Positions 1 through 7,403 are shown, numbered from the stretch's first letter. The stretch is DNA of 10,599 bases from Planctomycetaceae bacterium (GCA_031274045.1 JAISQS010000644.1:1-10599), one strand, 5' to 3'. The notes: generated by a model from the letters alone, not told the origin. Translations and numbers: made by a program.

Positions 1-3000
1 AAGCGGCTTATTCGGCTCGGCGACTGGACTGTCAACGTCCTGATTCTCGCAATAGTTTTTTTTACAATCGGTGATATTTTGCGGCATTGGGGCGAGGCGT
101 TGGCGATTTCGATTGTTCGTACGCTTGTGTTTGTTGAGATAGTTCTTCTGTTTCGCGAAAAGGAGAGCAAGCTGTGTTGGCAAATTCTTTTGATTTCTCT
201 GTTGCAAGTTCTCGTCGCTTCGGCAATGCAACAAAGTCTTTTCTTTGGGTTACTTCTTGTGATTTATCTTTTCATTACGCTTTGTGCGTTGGCATTGATT
301 TTTTTGCGCAACGAAAATGCGTATTATCAAAATCATTCTTTTGCGCCGTCGTTTTTGGATGCTTTGCGTGAGGAGATTGCGGCGCGTCAGGATTATGGAC
401 GGCTCGTTCGGATTGCGCTAATTACGCTTATTACAGGACCGATAGCGTTGGCAATGTCATTCTCTCCGCGCAAATCACACGAACAGATTCGATCAAATAC
501 GACTGACGATACTTTGAATCAAAAACAGATGAATGAACATTGGGATTTGTTGCGCAAATTTTTCGCTGTATTTGCAAACGAATCCGATAAGAACCCAAAA
601 AATAATTTGATCGAATACAATTCCGAAGCCGGACTCAACCCCAGAAATAACTCAACCATGCAACTAGGCGATAACGGAACAATCACCGGAAGAGCATGGG
701 TACAAGTCCCCGCCCGAATACCAAAACAACCAAAAATAAACAACATCAGAGACGACGACGAATACGAAATGGAAAGAAGCGCAGACCTCTACAAAGAAAA
801 TTTATACTCGCAAGAAACCGCCGGAAAACGTTTCCCGTTCTTCAACGAATTGCCCGCATTTTCAGCGGGAACAATGTACCCAAATGCCTTGACGGGCAAC
901 GGTGAACTTTTCTTGAGACTGTTCCGAAATACGATTCTTATGATGTTAATTGCCGCGATTCTTTTCTTTCTCATTCCGCGAATCGGCAAAGTAGATTTTT
1001 GGCAAATACATTGGACTTTCGGCAACGCAAAATGGGAAGCACAATTCATTCCGCGAGTCGGCGCAATCGGATTCAGAGAAGAAATCAGACTCGGCTCACT
1101 AGGAACAATACTACCATACCACAACGAAGTTATGACCGTAAAATTCAATAAAGTAAACAAAAAAAAGATACCCGAAAACAACGATAATCTTGTGCCGTAT
1201 TCTGAAAGTATCGGCGGAAGTTTGTACGTTCGCGGAATCGCTTTGAGCAAATACTCAAACGGAATCTGGAACCCGCAAGACGAACAAAAAATAGTAACAA
1301 ACTTCATAAACAACATAAACTCAAAACCACAACAAAATACCGAACAAAATAACCACCACAACACCACACAAGATAATTTGAACAAAGACGACTTTATTAA
1401 AAATGATTTTATTAAAGATGACTTGATCAAGAGTAACTTGATCAAAGATGAGTCGATTAAGGATGAGTCACTTGACAGCACTGATGATAATGCAGAAAAG
1501 ATTGCGGATGCGAAACTTGATCGTGACGGTAAGATTTTAGCGGAGGCGGAGACAGAAGCGGAGGCGGATGTCGAGGTGGAGGGGGATGTTGAAGCTTACG
1601 AATCTAACGGAGTTCGTAACAATGATAGAATTGTTGGTGATAGGATTGCTAACGATGACACGACGGTTGGCGGTGACGCGACAGTTGGTGGTGATGCGAT
1701 GGTTGGCGGTGTTGAGGATGTTGGCAATAGATATTTTCGCGGTGGTGAGATGCGTGGAATTGTGCCTGATCCGAATCGTGTTGGCGGCGGGTATGGTCGT
1801 CGTCGCGGCGGCGGCAATAGTAGTGCGATGTTTCGTCGTCAGACCTTGCGTGATATTGAGAAGATGCCTCCGGCGTTGCGTGATGAACTTTTATCGCGTC
1901 GTTATCGTCTGTTTTTTTCGCATCCTTTATTTGGGGTTCGACCTGGTGAGCTTGTTGATGCCGGTGATGGAATTGAGTTGATGTTTCAAGAGAATTGCGA
2001 TCTTGTCCAACTCAACATGTCCATTCAACCGCTCGATACGGCAGTTTTTTTTGCGCCGTGGCCTTTCTTTATTTCGGCGGAATCTTCTGAAAATCAACGC
2101 GGAGTTTTGACGTACACGCATGGCAGTTTGCACGAACAGCGGATGTACCGTTCGCGGCAACAACGCATCATCTACTCAACCGCATTCAAAAAAGGTAGTC
2201 AACTGCAATTGGTTCCGTGTCAAGAGCCGGTTTCTGTAGTTGATTTGCTTCAAGTGCCGTCGGAGGGGTTGAGTGAGTTGATTTCGCTTGCGCGTGAGTG
2301 GGATCGCGAGTCGGGGTTGCCGCGTGAGGATGTAATAGGTCGGGCGTTGTATTTGGAACGTCAATTTTTGGAATCGGGCAAATTTGATTATAAACTCGGC
2401 GGTACGAAACGTGATTATGATCTTGATCCGCTTGAAGATTTTGTCACAAAAAACACGCAAGGTCATTGTGAATATTTTGCGGGTGCGCTTGCGATAATGC
2501 TTAGGAGTTTGGGTATTGGTTCGCGAGTGATTGTTGGTTTTAAGACTGAGGTTGTAAAACTTTCGGCTGATGATGTAGGTTGTGTAGTTCGTCAATCGGA
2601 TGCTCATTCGTGGGTTGAGGTTTTTGTTCCGCCGGAGCAATTGCCGCCGAATATTTTAGCAATCACAAATTCGCAAACGGACGATTCGGGAATAAACGTT
2701 GCGCTAAATAAGAACAACGATAAAATCAATCCTCTTTGGTGGAGTCGCGGCGGTTGGTTGCGGCTTGATCCGACTCCGCCGACGGATGATATGACATTGA
2801 TGACGCGGTTCTCGTTTGGCTTGACCGATCTCATAAATAAGATTTCGGAAATGTGGAACTACGGCGTTTTGAACATGAATTCTGAACGGCAAATGGCATG
2901 GATTTACCAGCCGATTTGGTCATCGTTGAAATATATTTCCGAACGTGTGTTCAACATCTCATTCTGGCGGCAAGCAATACCCGCAATATTCAAATACTAC

Positions 3001-3462
3001 AAAGACTTGATTTTTAGCGGCAGCAATGCGACTTGGCAATTACGCGATAAACTTCTTCTGGGGACATTGGCGGTGTTGGTGTTGGTGTTCTGTGGGCTGG
3101 TGACGTGTTTGGTGATTCGTTTGCGGTGGATGTTGTTGAAGAATAAAGCGGGAAGCCTAAGAAATAGAACAACTATTGCGTTTTATTTGAGAATGGAACA
3201 AATACTGGCAAAACACAACAGACAAAGATTGCCGTACGAAACGCCGCTCGAATACATCAATTCCATCAATCTTGAAAAATTAACAACACAAATTGTCAAC
3301 ACATACTACCGCGTAAGATACGGCAACTCAAAATTATCAAACGAAGAACAAATCACAATTAAAAACGCTCTCGATAATTTGGAGCTTGAACTGGAGCGAA
3401 TTGAATACGCCGAATCCGGCGGCAACAGACACAAACGCAGACGCAGACATCAATACGCATAA
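1..3462 (+). CDS. Transglutaminase-like membrane protein (TgpA/DUF3488-DUF4129 type), 5'-truncated by window edge
   Basis: Residues are counted from the codon at base 1, because the frame is open to the left edge and the hydrophobic stretch from W9 to I26 belongs to it. The first start codon in the window, TTG at 79, would cut this segment off, so the true start is probably upstream. Hydrophobic segments follow near 9-26, 33-51, 58-76, 80-102, 132-154 and 305-327. An extracytoplasmic part has the family motif LYVRG...LSKY..GIW (408-423), then a low-complexity insert (about 440-600), then a conserved stretch ending in APWPF. The transglutaminase core shows a full Cys-His-Asp set: C823 in GHCEYFAG, H869 in DAHSWVEVF, D923 in GWLRLDPTPP. 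A last membrane helix (about 1017-1045) leads to a cytoplasmic DUF4129-like tail with the ETPLEY and YYRVRYG motifs. The family joins an external transglutaminase fold to a membrane bundle; its substrate is unknown. MoxR and DUF58 genes are often adjacent and may lie upstream. Family call is firm, start uncertain. Confidence 0.9.
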   Translation, partial: KRLIRLGDWTVNVLILAIVFFTIGDILRHWGEALAISIVRTLVFVEIVLLFREKESKLCWQILLISLLQVLVASAMQQSLFFGLLLVIYLFITLCALALIFLRNENAYYQNHSFAPSFLDALREEIAARQDYGRLVRIALITLITGPIALAMSFSPRKSHEQIRSNTTDDTLNQKQMNEHWDLLRKFFAVFANESDKNPKNNLIEYNSEAGLNPRNNSTMQLGDNGTITGRAWVQVPARIPKQPKINNIRDDDEYEMERSADLYKENLYSQETAGKRFPFFNELPAFSAGTMYPNALTGNGELFLRLFRNTILMMLIAAILFFLIPRIGKVDFWQIHWTFGNAKWEAQFIPRVGAIGFREEIRLGSLGTILPYHNEVMTVKFNKVNKKKIPENNDNLVPYSESIGGSLYVRGIALSKYSNGIWNPQDEQKIVTNFINNINSKPQQNTEQNNHHNTTQDNLNKDDFIKNDFIKDDLIKSNLIKDESIKDESLDSTDDNAEKIADAKLDRDGKILAEAETEAEADVEVEGDVEAYESNGVRNNDRIVGDRIANDDTTVGGDATVGGDAMVGGVEDVGNRYFRGGEMRGIVPDPNRVGGGYGRRRGGGNSSAMFRRQTLRDIEKMPPALRDELLSRRYRLFFSHPLFGVRPGELVDAGDGIELMFQENCDLVQLNMSIQPLDTAVFFAPWPFFISAESSENQRGVLTYTHGSLHEQRMYRSRQQRIIYSTAFKKGSQLQLVPCQEPVSVVDLLQVPSEGLSELISLAREWDRESGLPREDVIGRALYLERQFLESGKFDYKLGGTKRDYDLDPLEDFVTKNTQGHCEYFAGALAIMLRSLGIGSRVIVGFKTEVVKLSADDVGCVVRQSDAHSWVEVFVPPEQLPPNILAITNSQTDDSGINVALNKNNDKINPLWWSRGGWLRLDPTPPTDDMTLMTRFSFGLTDLINKISEMWNYGVLNMNSERQMAWIYQPIWSSLKYISERVFNISFWRQAIPAIFKYYKDLIFSGSNATWQLRDKLLLGTLAVLVLVFCGLVTCLVIRLRWMLLKNKAGSLRNRTTIAFYLRMEQILAKHNRQRLPYETPLEYINSINLEKLTTQIVNTYYRVRYGNSKLSNEEQITIKNALDNLELELERIEYAESGGNRHKRRRRHQYA
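1384..1473 (+). repeat. Six 15-base units coding pentapeptide repeats in the transglutaminase-like gene
   Basis: Six in-frame 15-base units encode KDDFI, KNDFI, KDDLI, KSNLI, KDESI and KDESL. They lie in the hydrophilic insert between the LYVRG...GIW motif and the rest of the extracytoplasmic domain. Unit length is constant while third positions and some residues have diverged. That fits old slippage duplication kept under reading-frame constraint. Confidence 0.85.
1666..1719 (+). repeat. Three 18-base units coding VGGDAT-type hexapeptides
   Basis: Three in-frame 18-base units encode VGGDAT, VGGDAM and VGGVED, followed by a broken fourth beginning VGN. They sit in the same insert as the pentapeptide repeats and are followed by a Gly/Arg-rich stretch (about 1780-1820). 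Likely a flexible linker; no function can be assigned. Confidence 0.75.
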
Positions 3463-3628
3463 CACAAGTTCCCTTATCATTTCCAATCCGTTCTATGTTT
3501 TCGCGTTATTGCATTCCGTTAGGGATGTATCTTTGCTTCGTACATATTCTTTATGCGCAACGAAAAATCGAATGATAACGGTTATAGTGATTGCCGCAAA
3601 TAATCAATTAAAGTAATAAAAAAAAGAA

Positions 3629-3656
3629 AAATCTATCACGTGATATAAGTAGATTT
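3629..3656. promoter_or_regulatory. Nested palindrome: 12-base operator-like site inside a 7-base inverted repeat
   Basis: TATCACGTGATA (3634-3645) is a perfect 12-base palindrome with the core CACGTG. It overlaps a second inverted repeat, AAATCTA (3629-3635) and TAGATTT (3650-3656). The site is 244 bases before the chemoreceptor start. The symmetry is typical of a binding site for a dimeric regulator, but no specific regulator is recognised and chance in AT-rich DNA is possible. Confidence 0.35.
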
Positions 3657-3765
3657 GGTGAACTGGCAAAAAAAAAGTATCGATAACGGAAATAACGAAT
3701 TTTTTAAAGCAACAAAACAGAGAAGATACAAGAACCAGTTTATTCTGATTCTAGTTTGAATTTGG

Positions 3766-3847
3766 ATTGTCGGGTTAGCATCGGCTAAACTAGCAGAGTG
3801 GCGTTGAGGTAAACCTAACGCTGTGTCGAAGTTAGCATAACATTTTT
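3766..3847 (+). promoter_or_regulatory. Possible structured leader RNA upstream of the chemoreceptor
   Basis: Three small hairpins follow each other. The first is GTTAGC (3774-3779) with GCTAAAC (3784-3790), one bulge. The second is GCGTT-G-AGG (3801-3809) with CCTAACGC (3814-3821), TAAA loop. The third is GTTA-GCA-TAAC (3831-3841) followed by a run of five T (3843-3847). GTTAGC occurs again at 3831-3836, so GCTAAAC can pair with either copy. That is the kind of exclusive pairing seen in switching leaders. The second hairpin is the most convincing, with eight pairs and one bulged G. No known riboswitch class was recognised; the match to the c-di-GMP type was checked by eye and is not good. 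Confidence 0.3.
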
Positions 3848-3878
3848 CAAAAGCCAAAAAATCAAAAACTTATATCGC

Positions 3879-3884
3879 AGGTGA
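3879..3884 (+). promoter_or_regulatory. Shine-Dalgarno-like site AGGTGA for the chemoreceptor
   Basis: AGGTGA lies four bases before the ATG at 3889 and supports that start. It is the only good ribosome binding site seen at a gene start in this window. Confidence 0.6.
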
Positions 3885-3888
3885 AACA

Positions 3889-6800
3889 ATGAAAATAGGA
3901 CAAGTTACGTTTGTTAGTATTTCAGTAATACTTGTTGTTGTTCTTGTGTCGTTTTATTATGTCAGCTCGGGCAAAGTCCGCGCACTCGCCGAAAACGCCA
4001 AACAACAACAGAACACCATCGAAAACTCTAAAAAGAATCTGGAAAATTTAATTGTCAAAACAGAATCTCATTTTGACAATTTAACAAAAAATACAACCTC
4101 ACAGATCGAAGAAAAAAATAACGAAAAAATTAAACAAAGCACAAAAATTGCCGGAGAGCAAATCAGACTACAACTGCAAGAAATCATAACCGCATCAGAA
4201 ACTCTCGCAAATATAAACATCACACAAAAACATAGCGTCGAACGGAAATCAAGAAACAACAACCCAAACAGCATCCTAATAATACCAGCACAAAAAAAGA
4301 CTTATTACAGCGAAGTCGCATTCCGCTCCATACACAAAAAGAAAAAAACACAACAATCTACCACACAAATAAATCGAACAACCACAAATAATCCCGATAA
4401 CAATTCAGAAACAGATTCAGACAGCGATATTGATACTGACATTGACGCGGATAAAGATCAATTTAATCTATTTGACGCGGACAATACAGACAATATTGAT
4501 GCAAGTGAATTTGATCTTGACAATAAAAATACTCAACCTGTTTTGTTGCCGAACAAATTGAATCGAAACAATAATCGAAACGAAAATAGTCTAAACAAAG
4601 AAATAGACTCTGTTGTTATTCCATCAAATGTTCCGAACTATTTTGACACAAATCCGACACCAGACAAAGAATCACCTATCGCAAAAGTTGCCGCAAATTT
4701 CCATGTTACAGAACGAAAAGCGGATACGAAAGTTGAGACGAAGGTTGAAAATGTAGAACCAAAAATTGAGGCGGAAGTTGAGAAGATAGAGGCGAAAGTT
4801 GAGACGGAGGTTGAAAATGTTGAGGCTGAAGTTGAGGCGGAGGTTGAAAATGTAGAGACGGAAGTTGAGGCGGAAGTTGAAAAGATAGAGGCGAAAATTG
4901 AGGCGGAGATTGAGAAGGTAGAGGCGGAAGTTGAAGCGGAAGTTGAAAATGTAGAGGCGGAAGTTGAGGCGGAAGTTGAAAATGTAGAGCCAAAAATTGA
5001 GACGGAGGTTGAAAATGTAGAGGCGGAAGTTGAGGCGGAAGTTGAAAATGTAGAGTCAAAAATTGAGGCGGAGGTTGAGAAGGTAGAGCCAAAAATTGAG
5101 GCGGAGGTTGAGAAGATAGAGGCGAAAATTGAGGCGGAGGTTGAGAAGATAGAGGCGAAAATTGAGGCGGAGGTTGAGAAGGTAGAGCCAAAAATTGAAA
5201 CGGAGGTTGAGGAGATAGAGGCGAAAATTGAGGCGGAGGTTGAGAAGGTAGAGCCAAAAATTGAGGCGGAGGTTGAGAAGATAGAGGCGAAAATTGAGGC
5301 GGAGGTTGAGAAGGTAGAGGCAAAAATTGAGGCGGAGGTTGAGAAGGTAGAGGCGAAAGTTGAGGCGGAGGTTGAAAAGATAGAGGCGAAAATTGAGACG
5401 GATGTTGAGAAGATAGAGGCGAAAATTGAGGCGGAGGACTTGCTCAAAGATGCAATTGTTGATTTGAAGCCGGAAAATTTGGAAGCTGTTGAATCGGAGT
5501 TGAAGGATGCTGCCGAGTCGCGTGAATCAATTAAGGATATTGTATTCCAATCTGTGAATGATTTGCGCAACGTTAAAGCGGCTTGGGTTTGTTGGGAGCC
5601 TGAGGCATTTGACAAGTTTGATGGTGATTTGGGGCGTTTCATGTATCGATGCCAAAAAAACAGTTCCGGTTTGTCAATACCCGACAAAATCAGTTCTATG
5701 GATACATCAAAACTCTACACGACATCACTCACAAGCGGAAAAAAAGCGATCTCCGATCCGCATGAGTTGAATGGTGGTTGGCGGATTACGATAACATCGC
5801 CGATTCGATTGAGAAATAAAACGTTAGGTGTGAGTGGAATCGAATTTGATCACGCGATCTTGTCTGATATTTTGAAGCAGACATTGAGCGAAAATCAAGA
5901 ACTGCTCAAAAACGCAAAAGCCGTACTCGTCTCTCCGCAAAATACAATCATCGCATCAAGCGACCCTAGCGAAATAGGAAAAATTTTTACAAAATACGTC
6001 GGCAACAGCCAACAACTCTTCGAACACGAAATCACAATACTAAACTCAAAATGGACTGTTTACTTGACCGCGTCAAAAACAATTCTTGATGATGTTGTGC
6101 AAAATGCCGGAGCCGAAGCGAGAAAAAATCTTGATATGTTGAAAGAGATCAGGGCAACAGTAGAGTCGGAGTTGAATCAAACAAAAGAAAAAATCACCGA
6201 GCAAATAAACAATGACACGGTGAAAAGTATTTCGGGTTTACGTTGCGCAATATTGGTTCTGTTTGTGTTTGGTCTGGTTGGTGCGTGGCTGACAAAATGG
6301 TTTGTGAAGAGTGAATTTGCCAGACGTGAAACGTGGTTTAGCGCGATTATTGATGCTGTATATTTGCCGGTAGTTGTAGCGGATAATGCGCAAGTAGTTG
6401 TCCTAAATAATAAGAGCGCAGAGCAAGGAAAATACGATTTGGTCAAAGACATCATAAAAGGACAGAATAAAAACGTAACAACAAAACAGACCATCGGCAA
6501 CAATGTATTTGAAATCAGATCGTCAAAACTATTCGACGATCAAAAACGTCTAATCGGCATCGCACAAGTATTCACAGATGTTACATTGCAAGTGAAAGCT
6601 GAATCGCAAAATAAGTATGTTGCCGATACGGTTGGGAATTTGTACGGTACGATTAGGAATATTCTTGATGCGAATGAGTCTTTGCAGAGTGGGGTTGAGC
6701 ATTCGGCGGATAATTTGTCGTCGATAATAGGTGATGTCAATCAGACGCGCGAGTTGACGAATACGAATTGTGAAAGTGCTGCGGAGGCGAGCCGGTTCAC

Positions 6801-7356
6801 AAAAGATGCCGTCAAAGCCGCATCAAAAGGTCAAGTTCAGATGAAAGAAATGGTAACATCAATGCACCATATTTGTGATATGTCCGGTCAAATGAAAAAG
6901 GTAATAAAGACGATTGATGATATTGCGTTTCAAACGAATCTCCTCGCGCTCAACGCGGCAGTTGAGGCGGCGCGTGCAGGAACGCATGGGAAAGGATTTG
7001 CGGTTGTCGCGGACGAGGTGCGAAACCTTGCATCAAGAAGCGCAAAAGCAGCAAGAGAAACAGCCGCACTAATAGAATCAAGCAACAAACAAATTCTAAC
7101 AGGCGCAGGAATCGCAGACCAAACCGCAAACGCATTAGACGAAATCACAAAATTAGTTGACGGCGCAACCGAACACGTAACAAAAATCGCAGAAACATCA
7201 GCAGAACAATCAACAAAAGTAAACACAATCGCACAAAACCTAAACCAAGTCGAAATATCAACTCAATCCAACAAAGAAACAACAATAAACACAATAAACA
7301 CAACAAACGAACTAGCCTTCACCATCAAAAAACTATCAAATAATATTGCAATATAA
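3889..7356 (+). CDS. Methyl-accepting chemotaxis protein with split dCache sensor, giant acidic insert and PAS domain
   Basis: Transmembrane chemoreceptor expected to control a CheA kinase. Order of parts: membrane helix 6-25; helical, coiled-coil-like segment 30-112, which reads as the first helix of a dCache domain; an Asn/Asp-rich stretch (113-280) with an EF-hand-like loop at D196-E207; 21 hendecad repeats (281-511); the dCache core (about 535-760) with the WEPEAFD motif at 569-575, a GRF motif soon after and GVSGIEFD at 647-654; second membrane helix 785-803; a compact PAS-like domain (about 816-900); and the signalling hairpin (about 905-1150) with the tip IDDIAFQTNLLALNAAVEAA around 1010-1028 and GFAVVADEVRNLA after it. 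No HAMP domain is seen: only about 12 residues part helix two from PAS. The tip has T1032 where family members usually have Glu (AARAGE). No C-terminal CheR/CheB tether pentapeptide is present, and the last 40 residues match the family poorly. The start has AGGTGA upstream. Ligand unknown. Confidence 0.93.
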   Translation: MKIGQVTFVSISVILVVVLVSFYYVSSGKVRALAENAKQQQNTIENSKKNLENLIVKTESHFDNLTKNTTSQIEEKNNEKIKQSTKIAGEQIRLQLQEIITASETLANINITQKHSVERKSRNNNPNSILIIPAQKKTYYSEVAFRSIHKKKKTQQSTTQINRTTTNNPDNNSETDSDSDIDTDIDADKDQFNLFDADNTDNIDASEFDLDNKNTQPVLLPNKLNRNNNRNENSLNKEIDSVVIPSNVPNYFDTNPTPDKESPIAKVAANFHVTERKADTKVETKVENVEPKIEAEVEKIEAKVETEVENVEAEVEAEVENVETEVEAEVEKIEAKIEAEIEKVEAEVEAEVENVEAEVEAEVENVEPKIETEVENVEAEVEAEVENVESKIEAEVEKVEPKIEAEVEKIEAKIEAEVEKIEAKIEAEVEKVEPKIETEVEEIEAKIEAEVEKVEPKIEAEVEKIEAKIEAEVEKVEAKIEAEVEKVEAKVEAEVEKIEAKIETDVEKIEAKIEAEDLLKDAIVDLKPENLEAVESELKDAAESRESIKDIVFQSVNDLRNVKAAWVCWEPEAFDKFDGDLGRFMYRCQKNSSGLSIPDKISSMDTSKLYTTSLTSGKKAISDPHELNGGWRITITSPIRLRNKTLGVSGIEFDHAILSDILKQTLSENQELLKNAKAVLVSPQNTIIASSDPSEIGKIFTKYVGNSQQLFEHEITILNSKWTVYLTASKTILDDVVQNAGAEARKNLDMLKEIRATVESELNQTKEKITEQINNDTVKSISGLRCAILVLFVFGLVGAWLTKWFVKSEFARRETWFSAIIDAVYLPVVVADNAQVVVLNNKSAEQGKYDLVKDIIKGQNKNVTTKQTIGNNVFEIRSSKLFDDQKRLIGIAQVFTDVTLQVKAESQNKYVADTVGNLYGTIRNILDANESLQSGVEHSADNLSSIIGDVNQTRELTNTNCESAAEASRFTKDAVKAASKGQVQMKEMVTSMHHICDMSGQMKKVIKTIDDIAFQTNLLALNAAVEAARAGTHGKGFAVVADEVRNLASRSAKAARETAALIESSNKQILTGAGIADQTANALDEITKLVDGATEHVTKIAETSAEQSTKVNTIAQNLNQVEISTQSNKETTINTINTTNELAFTIKKLSNNIAI
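4729..5439 (+). repeat. 21.5 tandem 33-base units coding 11-residue hendecad repeats
   Basis: From 4729 the sequence repeats every 33 bases without any insertion or deletion for 21 full units, and a 22nd starts at 5422 and breaks after KIEAE. The consensus residue unit is KIEAEVEKVEA. Variable positions are K/E at 1, I/V at 2, A/T at 4, K/N at 8, V/I at 9 and A/P/T/S at 11. Hydrophobic residues fall at 2, 6 and 9, giving 4-3-4 spacing, the signature of an 11/3 (hendecad) coiled coil. Units 3-10 are enriched in EVEAEVENVEA-type variants and units 11-21 in KIEAEVEK-type variants. This suggests at least two rounds of block duplication. The segment is extremely Glu-rich. Confidence 0.95.
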
Positions 7357-7362
7357 AATTAA

Positions 7363-7375
7363 CGTAGGGCGTTGC
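7363..7375 (+). repeat. 13-base CGTAGGGCGTTGC, inverted copy at 10580-10592
   Basis: CGTAGGGCGTTGC is the exact reverse complement of bases 10580-10592. The two copies bracket the repeat cluster and the whole minus-strand gene, about 3.2 kb apart. This is likely a member of a dispersed repeat family, because the right-hand copy is part of a small palindrome. Confidence 0.7.
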
Positions 7376-7403
7376 ACTTCGTTATACCACATAAGTTCGC
7401 CGC

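Larger units (their letters stand above)
3463..3888. other. 426-base intergenic leader between the transglutaminase-like gene and the chemoreceptor
   Basis: No credible gene is present: short open frames here lack a start signal or family resemblance. A weak hairpin CATTCC-GTTA-GGGATG (3512-3527, one wobble pair) follows the upstream stop but has no T-run, so it is a poor terminator candidate. Two A-rich runs (about 3617-3631 and 3668-3676) flank a perfect 12-base palindrome. The last 120 bases hold several small inverted repeats just ahead of the ribosome binding site. The length and structure suggest that the chemoreceptor has its own promoter and regulation. No clear -35/-10 pair was identified. 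Confidence 0.6.

Noticed and set aside
3386..3616. Short plus-strand frame overlapping the end of the transglutaminase-like gene
   Set aside because: It overlaps the real gene by 77 bases in another frame, is low-complexity at its start, and shows no domain or start signal.
3660..3686. Possible flagellar sigma-28 promoter with ATCGATAA as -10
   Set aside because: The -10 matches partly, but the expected TAAA at the right distance reads GAAC, so the match is not convincing.
3760..3850. c-di-GMP riboswitch or tRNA in the chemoreceptor leader
   Set aside because: The hallmark conserved bases of the c-di-GMP class are not in place, and no cloverleaf or T-loop could be folded by eye. Only a generic structured leader is kept.
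4706..5323. Second minus-strand frame rich in Pro, Gln and Ser over the same array
   Set aside because: Same cause as above: an open frame produced by the repeat.
4638..5687. Long minus-strand open frame rich in Ser, Thr, Phe and Ala across the hendecad array
   Set aside because: It is the antisense reading of the 33-base repeats. Because the period is a multiple of three, no stop codon arises. It has no family resemblance, and the plus-strand frame shows clear chemoreceptor domains on both sides.
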